DNA of 10,379 nt from Gemmataceae bacterium (GTDB lineage: Bacteria > Planctomycetota > Planctomycetia > Gemmatales > Gemmataceae). Position 1 is the first letter of the stretch. The number at the start of each line of letters is the position of its first letter. A program made the position numbers and the translations under genes. Below are positions 1 through 7,002 of the stretch, piece by piece. The stretch lies in contig JANWVS010000032.1 of NCBI GenBank assembly GCA_025056835.1, positions 1-10,379 on the forward strand, written 5' to 3'. The notes beneath the pieces were generated by a model. That model had not been told where the DNA came from and searched no databases. It was given only the letters and a program-made list of their open reading frames with translations.

Positions 1-1120
1 TACCGCGCACCAACCGCCGCAGGTCGTAGCCGTGCGCGATGGTGTCTCGTGCCAGCCAGGCAAGCAATTCCGGATGACTGGCCGGATTGGCGGCGTGCAT
101 CTGATCGAGCGGCATGACCAGCCCGCGGCCAAAGAAGCGGTGCCACGTCCGGTTGACCAAATTGCGGGCAAAGATGTCCCGTTGGTCCGGCTCCAGCGCC
201 GTTTCGACCAGCTTGGCCCGCAAGCTGAACTGCGGCGGCGCGGCTGGCTTCTTGGCCTTTTTTGCCTCGTCGAGCCGCGTTTGCTCCCGTTTCTTCTCCT
301 CCGCCGTCGGTTCCCGCAAACCGGGCACGTCGAGCGTCTTGCCGGACAAGAACATCACCGGCGCCACCTTTTCCTTGGCCTTGTTGGGAATGTATTTAAC
401 GACGCCGAAGTCCTTCTCCGCCAGGAAGCCGCCGTTGTCCACCGTCCGCGCGAAAAACGACTTCATGCCGTAGAAGTGGTCCTGTTTCCATTCGGGCACG
501 TGCGGATGGTCGTGGCACTGCGTACAGCTGACGTTGACGCCGAAGAAGACCGTGCTGACATCGATGGTCAGCTTGTTGAGGTCTTTGACCCGCGCTTTGA
601 GAAACTCGCTCGCTCCGACCGTCGCGGGATTGGCTTCGTCCGGCAGCATCACCGCTCGGAAGATCTTGTCCCAACCTTCGTTCTTGGAAAGGCTGGCGAC
701 AAGATAATCGCGCAGGGCCGTCTTTTTGACTCCCTTACGGCCCGACTCCTCCGCCTGGAGCAAGGTGTGCAGCTCGTTCGCCTGATGGCGCACGAATCCC
801 GGCGAGGCCATCAGGCGGTCCACCAGCTTCGCTTTCTTATGGGGATCGCGGTCGGCGAGGTAGGCATCCAGCTCCGCCGGCGTGGGAATACGGCCCACCA
901 GGTCGAGCGTCACCCGCCGCAGGTAGGCCGCATCGTCGGCCGGTGGGGCCGGCGTCATCTTCTCCGCCGTCAGAAGCGCGGTGATGTAATGATCGATGGC
1001 CGCTTCGACGGGCTGGTCGACCGACAGCAGTGTTGGTTCTTCGCCGCAGATCAGCGTCGTCAGACCGGCCGCCAGGGCGAACGCCAGGCAGATGCGATGA
1101 TGATTCACGGTTGGCCCCAT
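1..1120 (-). CDS. DUF1549/DUF1553 secreted protein with CxxCH motif (3' end cut by window edge)
   Basis: Minus-strand frame open from an ATG at 1120 to the left edge, giving 373 residues without a stop; the C-terminus lies outside. An in-frame TAA sits five codons upstream of this ATG and it is the first ATG after it. Residues 1-26 look like a Sec signal peptide (HHRICLAFALAAGLTTLICG). Residues 38-225 match DUF1549: YLRRVTLDLVGRIPTPAEL at 66-84 and SCTQCHDHP at 198-206, where C199, C202 and H203 form a cytochrome c-like CxxCH. A charged Lys/Glu linker (about 271-296) leads into DUF1553, whose start is seen as FARNLVNRTWHRFFGRGLV at 317-335. These proteins are abundant in planctomycetes, and the CxxCH suggests covalent heme in the periplasm, but their reaction is not established. 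In many genomes a DUF1501 gene follows directly; here that position is beyond the edge. Family call is firm; function is unknown. Confidence 0.9.
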   Translation of the reverse strand, partial: MGPTVNHHRICLAFALAAGLTTLICGEEPTLLSVDQPVEAAIDHYITALLTAEKMTPAPPADDAAYLRRVTLDLVGRIPTPAELDAYLADRDPHKKAKLVDRLMASPGFVRHQANELHTLLQAEESGRKGVKKTALRDYLVASLSKNEGWDKIFRAVMLPDEANPATVGASEFLKARVKDLNKLTIDVSTVFFGVNVSCTQCHDHPHVPEWKQDHFYGMKSFFARTVDNGGFLAEKDFGVVKYIPNKAKEKVAPVMFLSGKTLDVPGLREPTAEEKKREQTRLDEAKKAKKPAAPPQFSLRAKLVETALEPDQRDIFARNLVNRTWHRFFGRGLVMPLDQMHAANPASHPELLAWLARDTIAHGYDLRRLVRG

Positions 1121-1166
1121 GCCAGGCAGGCGATGTTAAAAGTGTGGGACTAGGAGGGTCACGTTA

Positions 1167-1195
1167 ACTTTAGCCATGATCGGCCGTCAGGGCAA
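1167..1195 (-). promoter_or_regulatory. Candidate sigma70-like promoter for the DUF1549 gene
   Basis: On the minus strand, TTGCCC (1190-1195) and TAAAGT (1167-1172) are separated by 17 bp. Each hexamer matches the consensus at four of six positions. Transcription would begin near 1160 and leave a leader of about 40 nt before the ATG at 1120. Read by eye only, and divergent from the M81 gene, so this is a modest call. Confidence 0.28.
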
Positions 1196-1196
1196 G

Positions 1197-1202
1197 TAGA
1201 AT
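1197..1202 (+). promoter_or_regulatory. Candidate -10 element (TAGAAT) for the M81 gene
   Basis: TAGAAT matches the TATAAT consensus at five of six positions and lies 57 bp upstream of the ATG at 1260. No convincing -35 hexamer sits 16-18 bp before it. The same hexamer occurs in the gap upstream of the DUF1501 gene (5557-5562). Confidence 0.25.
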
Positions 1203-1259
1203 TTCGGCGAGACGACGTGCCGACTTGCTTTCGCACGATTGTCGGGCGAGAATAGGACC

Positions 1260-2756
1260 ATGCGCATCGCCATCGGTCAGCTCTGGCAGGAATCGAACAC
1301 CTTCAATCCCGTGCCGACGACTCGCAGCGACTTCGAGCCGCTGGGCATCTACTTCGGCGACGAGCTGGTGTCCAAGCTCGCCGATGTCAACGAGTTGGGT
1401 GGTTTCATCCACAGCGTCCGTTCGTGGCCGGAGATGCCGCAACTGGTGGGCTTGGCTCGTTTCGGGGCTTGGCCGGGCGGTCCGGCAACGCCCGAGACCA
1501 TCGCTGCGATCCTGCACGACTTCGTCGCAGCCCTGGAAAAAGCCCTGCCCGTGGAAGGCATCTATCTTGCCTTGCACGGTGCGATGGTAGCCGACGGCAT
1601 GCCGGACGTCGAAGGGGAATTGTTGGGCCGGGTGCGCACTATTGTCGGTCCGACGGTACCGATCGTGGCGTCGCTCGATCTCCACGCGAACGTGACGCAG
1701 AGGATGGTTGCCGGAGCGGAAGCCCTGGTGCTGTACCACACCGCCCCGCATATCGACGTCTTCGAGACCGGACAGCGGGCCGCGAAGGTACTGCGACGGT
1801 TGGTGGTGGACAAGGTGCGGCCGCAGACGGCTTTCGTTAAGTTGCCGCTGGTTGTGCCCGCCGAACGAGCCAACACGCAAGACCCGGCCAGCGTCAGTTT
1901 CGGTTTCCGCGAGTTTTTACAACGGGCCGAGGCTGACCCGGAGGTGATCTGTGCCGGCCTGGCCACCGTGCAACCGTGGCTCGACATTCCGGAGTTGGGT
2001 TCGGCGGTGGTGGTCACGGCCACCCATCGCGGCAAAGCCACGGCGTTGTGTCGCGAACTTGCCGAGGCGGTCTGGCAGCGGCGGCGGGATTACCTCCCAG
2101 AGCTTGTCGACCTGGCCGAGGCGGTGCGTCTAGCCCACGAACAGTCCGACGGCCTGATCGTACTCGGCGACGCGGCCGATGCCACCAACTCCGGCAGCAC
2201 CGGAGAAGGGACGGCGATCCTGGCCGAGCTAGTCAAGTATGCCTGGCCGCGGCCGGCGCTCACCACCATGGTTGCTCCCTACGCCGTCGCTGAAGCCGCG
2301 CACCGCGGCGTGGGCGCGCGCTACACGGCTCGACTCGGCGGCGTCCGCGAGCAGCGCTATTCCCGGCCTTTAACGCTGGAGGTCGAAGTCGTCCGCTTGT
2401 TCGACGCTCGCTTCACCCTCACCGGCCACATCGGCCGGAATATGCCGATCAATATGGGCCCATCGGTGGTCTTGCGTCATGGCAATGTCTACCTGCTGGC
2501 CACTACCCACTCGGGGCCGCAATTCGCGCCGGCGTTCTTTCAATGTGCGGGGTTCGATCCCTTCGCGGCGAGCCTCGTGGTGGCCAAAAGCCCGTGTGGC
2601 TTTCGCGCAGCCTACCAAGATCGGGCCAGGCGCATCATGATGGTGCGGTCGCCAGGCTGTGCGCCATCGGAGTTTTGGCGCCATCCGTATGCCCGGATTC
2701 CGCGGCCGCTGTGGCCGTGGGATGAGGGGTTGAGCTGGTCGGCCGCCCCGGCTTGA
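1260..2756 (+). CDS. M81 family metallopeptidase (MlrC-like)
   Basis: 498 residues, about the usual length for M81/MlrC proteins. The frame can be extended seven codons to a TTG at 1239, but I chose the ATG at 1260 because the family normally begins MRIAIG and an AGGA lies just upstream, though closely spaced. The N-terminal M81 domain opens with IGQLWQESNTFNP (5-17). It carries SLDLHANVTQRM at 138-149 and YHTAPHID at 159-166. D140, H142 and H164 have the same spacing as the Asp167/His169/His191 set reported for microcystin-degrading MlrC, so a zinc site is probably intact. The C-terminal MlrC domain is seen in DATNSGSTGEGTAIL (about residues 305-320) and in VAKSPCGFRAAY near the end. MlrC itself cleaves linearised microcystin peptides; most homologues have no known substrate, so this one is better called a probable zinc-dependent peptidase or amidohydrolase. 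There is no signal peptide, so it is probably cytoplasmic. It is divergent from the DUF1549 gene. Confidence 0.93.
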   Translation: MRIAIGQLWQESNTFNPVPTTRSDFEPLGIYFGDELVSKLADVNELGGFIHSVRSWPEMPQLVGLARFGAWPGGPATPETIAAILHDFVAALEKALPVEGIYLALHGAMVADGMPDVEGELLGRVRTIVGPTVPIVASLDLHANVTQRMVAGAEALVLYHTAPHIDVFETGQRAAKVLRRLVVDKVRPQTAFVKLPLVVPAERANTQDPASVSFGFREFLQRAEADPEVICAGLATVQPWLDIPELGSAVVVTATHRGKATALCRELAEAVWQRRRDYLPELVDLAEAVRLAHEQSDGLIVLGDAADATNSGSTGEGTAILAELVKYAWPRPALTTMVAPYAVAEAAHRGVGARYTARLGGVREQRYSRPLTLEVEVVRLFDARFTLTGHIGRNMPINMGPSVVLRHGNVYLLATTHSGPQFAPAFFQCAGFDPFAASLVVAKSPCGFRAAYQDRARRIMMVRSPGCAPSEFWRHPYARIPRPLWPWDEGLSWSAAPA

Positions 2757-2783
2757 GTTGTCGGGAGGAGCGACAGCGTTGCG

Positions 2784-2813
2784 TTGGCGCGGCGTGGTCG
2801 GGGGCGCTATAAT
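2784..2813 (+). promoter_or_regulatory. Sigma70-like promoter for the zinc-ribbon / M50 unit
   Basis: TTGGCG (2784-2789) and a perfect TATAAT (2808-2813) are spaced by 18 bp, just after the M81 stop. Transcription would start near 2820, leaving a leader of about 65 nt before the ATG at 2886. The position supports the downstream start codon: an in-frame TTG at 2784 lies inside the -35 element and would not be on this transcript. Confidence 0.5.
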
Positions 2814-2885
2814 AACGAAATTGCCGGGGAGGTGCCGGCGGGCCGCGGGAGCAACCTTCCCTTCCAGAATCAGGATACGCTGCGC

Positions 2886-4661
2886 ATGCCGATCCGGTTC
2901 AAGTGCGAGCATTGCCATAAGCCGCTCAGCGTCAAGGAGACGTTGGCGGGAAAGCGAGCGGCTTGCCCGGCGTGCAAGAAACCGATTTTGATTCCCGCAC
3001 CGACGGCAGCACCGGCCAACATCGAGGACTTTGCGGCCGCCGCCTTGGCCGATCCCGTCGAAGAAGCGCCGCCCGAACCCCCCAGCGAGATTGCCTACAC
3101 CTGTGTGTGGTGCGACGAGGAAGTTAAGTTTCCCGCCGACCTCGCCGGCAAGCAAGCGCCCTGTCCGTCGTGCAAGCGCATCATCAAAGTGCCGGCCCCG
3201 AAAATCGAGAAAAAGAAGGATTGGCGCACGATCAACCGCGATGGGCCGGCGGCGGCGCGCATCAACCTGCCGGAGCAGCTGGAAGGGGCGTGGGGGACCG
3301 AAGCCAAGAGCCGCGTGGCCCGCGAGACCTTGGTCGAGGCGGGGGCCATCGAGGAAGCGCCCGCGCCGCCGGTGGGCGTTGGGGGTTGGTTGCGTCGCGG
3401 CGTGGTGGGTGTCGTGATCGTGCTGGTGGTCGTGGGGGTGTCGGTCTCGGTCCACCGCAACCGCACGCGGATGCTGCACAAGAACGTCGTCGAGGAAGCA
3501 CGGCGCACCATCGACGAACGCAACAAGGAGCTTGATCCCAAGAAGAAACCATCGCCGATTCTGTGGGCGGAACTCGAGCGCGCCGCCGGCGAACTTCAGT
3601 TGTGCGACAAGAAAGGTGAAGCAGCGCGGCAGAAATTCATGGCGGCGCGCGGCCTGATCGGGCGGATGCCGAAAGAGGCCGTCGTCGATCATGACTTGTT
3701 CCTTCTCGACCTGGCGCGAACGCAACTCGACCTGCACGGCACCGAAGACCAGGTGCGGGCCAAGGAACGCTTCGATTGGGAAGAGACCAAGGCGTCGGTC
3801 TCCTTGTTCAAGGAAATCGTGCAAACGGTGCAGCGGATCAAATCGCCCGAGGCGGCGGTGATCGCTGTGCGAGAGTTGGCCACGGAGTTGATCCAACGCA
3901 AGCAAGTGCCGCTGGCGTTGTCGTTGGCCAGTCAGCTGTTGCCGATTCAAAACGAAGGCGGCAAGCCCGGGCCGATGACCTTGGAATTCGCGGCGCTGGC
4001 CCTGTCGTACGGCGACGCCAAGAAGATCGAAGGCAAACTGGTGCCGCCGCTCGATCCCAAGGCTCCCCTCGATCGAACGACGCGGATCGTTTATGCCGAA
4101 GCAGCAGCGCGCGAAGCGGCGGCGGGCAAGCGAGACATCAAGGCGGCTCTCGAGTTGGTCAAGCACAAGGACGGCGCCCCCCTCGACCGGCTCGAAGCGG
4201 CAGTGGCGGTTGCGAGCGTCATTCTCAGTGATCGGACAAATAAGGAAGCCGCCACTCAGGCGGCGCCATTCCTTGCCGAGGCCTTTGAGGCCCGAAAGCA
4301 GTTGGGAAAGCGCGGTCTCCCGCCCTGGCTGGGGTTTCAACTGGTGCGCGTCGGCATCCGTGTGCCCGAACATGGGGCCGCGGCCCGGGAAGTCCTCGCG
4401 GATCTGCCGGCGTCTTTTCAAGGTCGCGCTCAACTCGAATGTGCCTTGGCGAAGGCAGAGCGCGGCGAGATGCTCGATGCCGGCAAAGACTTGCCGACGG
4501 CGGAAGGACCGTATCGTGCCCTGGGGTGGATCGTACTGGCGCGGCAGGCGGCCCAGCACAACCGACCGTTGCCGGCCCCCGACGCCGACCTTGACGACCC
4601 AGTGTGCCAAGCCTTTGCCCATCTGGGTTTGGCACTCGCGGCCACGGGATCCAAGCGATGA
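2886..4661 (+). CDS. Double zinc-ribbon, single-pass membrane protein with a long helical C-terminal region
   Basis: 591 residues, not a named family. The start is the ATG at 2886, preceded by AGGA at 2872-2875; it begins right at the first ribbon. Two zinc ribbons are visible: C7/C10 with C27/C30, and C73/C76 with C93/C96, each with an LAGKxxxCPxCK core. A Pro/Ala/Glu-rich linker separates them. A basic linker (about 101-165) leads to a Val/Gly-rich hydrophobic segment at about 172-189 (GVVGVVIVLVVVGVSVSV), the only clear membrane span. The rest, about 195-591, is Ala/Glu/Lys/Leu-rich and looks alpha-helical, possibly TPR- or HEAT-like repeats, though no repeat unit is clear by eye. Basic residues flank the span on both sides (RR before, HRNRTR after), so topology is ambiguous. 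The stop overlaps the start of the M50 protease gene by ATGA, implying translational coupling. Ribbons of this type are common in planctomycete membrane proteins; ligand and role are unknown. Confidence 0.85.
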   Translation: MPIRFKCEHCHKPLSVKETLAGKRAACPACKKPILIPAPTAAPANIEDFAAAALADPVEEAPPEPPSEIAYTCVWCDEEVKFPADLAGKQAPCPSCKRIIKVPAPKIEKKKDWRTINRDGPAAARINLPEQLEGAWGTEAKSRVARETLVEAGAIEEAPAPPVGVGGWLRRGVVGVVIVLVVVGVSVSVHRNRTRMLHKNVVEEARRTIDERNKELDPKKKPSPILWAELERAAGELQLCDKKGEAARQKFMAARGLIGRMPKEAVVDHDLFLLDLARTQLDLHGTEDQVRAKERFDWEETKASVSLFKEIVQTVQRIKSPEAAVIAVRELATELIQRKQVPLALSLASQLLPIQNEGGKPGPMTLEFAALALSYGDAKKIEGKLVPPLDPKAPLDRTTRIVYAEAAAREAAAGKRDIKAALELVKHKDGAPLDRLEAAVAVASVILSDRTNKEAATQAAPFLAEAFEARKQLGKRGLPPWLGFQLVRVGIRVPEHGAAAREVLADLPASFQGRAQLECALAKAERGEMLDAGKDLPTAEGPYRALGWIVLARQAAQHNRPLPAPDADLDDPVCQAFAHLGLALAATGSKR

Positions 4662-5545
4662 GCGTCCTCGAGGAGAGCCTGGCACCACGGACGTCGTTCG
4701 ACCTACACTTTCGCATCGGCGACATTCCGGTACGGGTTCATCCCTTTTTTTGGCTCAGCTTGGTCATCCTCGGCTGGGGCGGCAGCCCAACGGAATCAAG
4801 TCGGCTCCCTTTTCTTTTGATTTGGACGGCGGCGGCCTTCGTCTCCGTCCTGGTACACGAACTGGGGCACGTCCTGATGGGACGCTGGTTCGGCCGTCGC
4901 GGCCACATCCTGTTGACCGGCTTCTGCGGACTGGCCCTCGGCAGTGCTGATCTGCCGCTGCGCCGTCAGCGGATCCTCGTGGCGCTGGCCGGTCCCGCCG
5001 CAGGTTTCCTATTCGGCGCGGCTTTTGCCGCGGGTTGCTGGCTTTTCCACCCTAGCCTGGCGCTGGTCACGTTGCAACTGGTGGTTGGCCTGACCCCGAC
5101 GGTCGATGTGGCGCCGCGGCCGTCGCCGTACGTCTCGGACGCGGTGTACGTGGTCCTGTGGATCAATCTGTTTTGGGGACTGGTCAACCTGTTGCCGATT
5201 TGGCCGCTCGACGGCGGCAAGGTCTGCCTGGAGACCTGCGAGCATTATCGCGGTCGCGAAGGCGAACGGCTGGGGTTCAAGATTTCGCTGGTCGTGGCCG
5301 CAGCTATCGCGGTGTGGGCGTTGATTGAATTCTTGGTGCAACGACCCCTGATACCGTGGCTGAGCTTGGGAGCTTCGTTGTTCCCCGTGTTGTTCTTCGG
5401 TCTGCTGGCGCTCACCAGCTGGCAGGTGTTGCAACATTTGCGCCGCTGGGGGGGCGACTGGGCGGCCGAGGACGACGAACCGCGCGCTCCGTGGGAACAA
5501 GACGCCGACTGGTGGAAACACGGCGGCCGGCCGTGGAACGACTGA
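4658..5545 (+). CDS. Site-2-type intramembrane zinc metalloprotease (family M50)
   Basis: 295 residues. The ATG at 4658 overlaps the TGA of the preceding gene by four bases; an upstream in-frame start at 4604 would add 18 unlikely residues inside that gene. The zinc motif HELGH is at 67-71 within a hydrophobic segment (FVSVLVHELGHVLM). The second catalytic motif is NLLPIWPLDGGKV at 177-189, with D185 as the probable third zinc ligand. Several further hydrophobic segments (about 29-40, 50-66, 104-130, 133-147, 162-180, 208-227, 231-253) give the multi-span core typical of site-2 proteases. No PDZ or CBS domain is present, so this is a compact form. The last ~35 residues are acidic and unusually Trp-rich (W264, W268, W279, W285, W286, W293). 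Family members cleave single-pass membrane substrates within the bilayer. The coupled upstream zinc-ribbon protein is a natural candidate substrate or partner, by inference only. Confidence 0.92.
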   Translation: MSVLEESLAPRTSFDLHFRIGDIPVRVHPFFWLSLVILGWGGSPTESSRLPFLLIWTAAAFVSVLVHELGHVLMGRWFGRRGHILLTGFCGLALGSADLPLRRQRILVALAGPAAGFLFGAAFAAGCWLFHPSLALVTLQLVVGLTPTVDVAPRPSPYVSDAVYVVLWINLFWGLVNLLPIWPLDGGKVCLETCEHYRGREGERLGFKISLVVAAAIAVWALIEFLVQRPLIPWLSLGASLFPVLFFGLLALTSWQVLQHLRRWGGDWAAEDDEPRAPWEQDADWWKHGGRPWND

Positions 5546-5556
5546 CGGCAACATGG

Positions 5557-5562
5557 TAGAAT
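5557..5562 (+). promoter_or_regulatory. Candidate -10 element (TAGAAT) upstream of the DUF1501 gene
   Basis: TAGAAT lies in the 64-bp gap between the M50 protease and DUF1501 genes, 47 bp before the ATG at 5610. The -35 position holds only TGGAAC (5534-5539, 17-bp spacer), which is weak. It may allow DUF1501 and citrate synthase to be expressed apart from the upstream pair. Confidence 0.25.
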
Positions 5563-5609
5563 GGGGTTAGCGGCACGAGCGGGGGCTGACGCAGACGAGG
5601 GACGACGCC

Positions 5610-6974
5610 ATGCTGTTGCTCGGGCGAGGACGACAGCGCACCTGTCGCGGGGTGACACGGCGGGAATTTATGCAGATCGGCGCCTCGACTGTCTTGGGGC
5701 TGTCGCTGGCCGATCTGCTCCGGTTGCGGGCCGTCGGAGAATATGGCTCGGGCACGGCGCGTTCCGTCATATTTTTGTGGCTGTGGGGAGGTCCGGCCCA
5801 ACTCGACACCTGGGATCCTAAACCGAATGCCCCCTTGGAATATCGCGGCCCGTTCGCGTCGATCCCGACTCGGATCACGGGCGTGCGCTTCTGCGAGCTG
5901 TTTCCGCAGATCGCCGGGATCGCTGATCAGATCGCCGTGGTCCGATCGTTGCACACGCAGTCGAACGATCACGGCGTGGCCGGCACGATCGGGCTGACCG
6001 GCAGCGCCGCGGGAAGCATCAATCTCGGCGGCGCCGTGGCCGCCGGCGCGGTGCGACCGACGTTAGGCTCGGTGGTCGCTCGGGCCCGCGGCTTCCGCGG
6101 AGCGCTGCCGCCGTTCATGGTCATCGGCGGCAAACTGCACCAAGGCAAGAAAGCCATCGCCGGCGAAGGGGGCGGGACTCTCGGCGCCTTGTACGATCCG
6201 TTTCGTCTGGAATACAATCCCGAGCACGGCACCCGCATTCCCGCGCTGCGGCTGCCAAGCGATCTGACGCCGGAGCGGCTCGTGGATCGTCAACACCTGC
6301 TCCGAGCGCTTCAGGCCGCCAATCGCCGCGTCGAAACTGCCGGCCGCACGATTGATGATTACCGTGCCCAGGCCCTCGAACTTCTGACCTCGCCCGACGC
6401 CCGCCGCATGTTCGATCTCTCCCAGGAACGCCCCGAGGTCATGGACCGCTACGGCCGGACGCGCTTCGGCTATTCGTGCCTTTTGGCTCGTCGGCTTGTC
6501 GAACATGGCGTACCGTTCGTTCAGGTCAATTGGAGCGATCACGTCGAGGCGGAGGAAGATGCCGGCGACGGCGGTTGGGACCATCACTATCGGAATTTCC
6601 AGATCATGCAGGATCGGCACGCGCCGTGGTTCGACCAGACCTTTGCCGCGTTGATTACCGACCTGCGGCAGCGTGGATTGTTGGCATCGACCCTGGTCAT
6701 CGCCATCGGCGAATTCGGCCGCACGCCCCGGATCAATGACACAGCCGGCCGCGATCATTGGGAACACTGCTATAGTGCGCTGCTGGCCGGCGGCGGGGTA
6801 CGCGGCGGCCGGGTTGTGGGCGAAAGCGACGCCCGCGCAGAACGGCCGCACGAACGACCCTTGACGCCTGCCGACGTGGGCGCGACGGTCCAGCACGCCG
6901 TCGGCATCACGACCGAGCAGGCTGCTCTCTTAGGTGTGACGACCTCCGGCCGCGTCATCCAGGAATTGTTCTGA
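5610..6974 (+). CDS. DUF1501 domain protein, Tat-exported
   Basis: 454 residues, usual length for the family. The start is the ATG at 5610 with GAGG at 5597-5600. A Tat signal is present: TRREFM at 16-21 with R17/R18, followed by a hydrophobic stretch (IGASTVLGLSLADLL). DUF1501 marks follow in order: WLWGGPAQLDTWDPKP (57-72), HTQSNDHG (115-122), GWDHHYRNF (322-330), GEFGRTPRINDTAGRDHW (367-384), and a C-terminal GRVIQELF. DUF1501 proteins are placed in the alkaline phosphatase/sulfatase-like superfamily; the conserved Asp, His and Glu residues suggest metal binding, but no substrate is established. They usually sit beside a DUF1549/DUF1553 gene. Here the immediate neighbours are an M50 protease upstream (64 bp) and citrate synthase downstream (28 bp), so the usual pairing is absent. 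Folded export through Tat to the periplasm is inferred from the signal. Confidence 0.94.
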   Translation: MLLLGRGRQRTCRGVTRREFMQIGASTVLGLSLADLLRLRAVGEYGSGTARSVIFLWLWGGPAQLDTWDPKPNAPLEYRGPFASIPTRITGVRFCELFPQIAGIADQIAVVRSLHTQSNDHGVAGTIGLTGSAAGSINLGGAVAAGAVRPTLGSVVARARGFRGALPPFMVIGGKLHQGKKAIAGEGGGTLGALYDPFRLEYNPEHGTRIPALRLPSDLTPERLVDRQHLLRALQAANRRVETAGRTIDDYRAQALELLTSPDARRMFDLSQERPEVMDRYGRTRFGYSCLLARRLVEHGVPFVQVNWSDHVEAEEDAGDGGWDHHYRNFQIMQDRHAPWFDQTFAALITDLRQRGLLASTLVIAIGEFGRTPRINDTAGRDHWEHCYSALLAGGGVRGGRVVGESDARAERPHERPLTPADVGATVQHAVGITTEQAALLGVTTSGRVIQELF

Positions 6975-7002
6975 CTTTTCATCCCTGCGAAGCATACCTC
7001 TC

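Noticed and set aside
32..1153. A 373-codon plus-strand open frame opposite the DUF1549 gene
   Set aside because: The minus strand encodes DUF1549 signatures including CTQCHDHP over the same stretch; the plus-strand product matches nothing recognisable.
1239..1259. Seven-residue N-terminal extension of the M81 protein from a TTG codon
   Set aside because: Family members begin at MRIAIG-like sequence, and an ATG is available there with an AGGA just upstream.
2370..4688. A 772-codon open frame on the minus strand, opposite the zinc-ribbon gene
   Set aside because: Its translation is rich in Arg, Gln, His and Gly with no domain or motif, while the plus strand encodes clear zinc ribbons and a membrane span. 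Long antisense frames are expected opposite GC-rich genes.
6063..6896. A 277-codon minus-strand open frame inside the DUF1501 gene
   Set aside because: It lies wholly within a gene with a clear Tat signal and DUF1501 motifs and shows no motif of its own.
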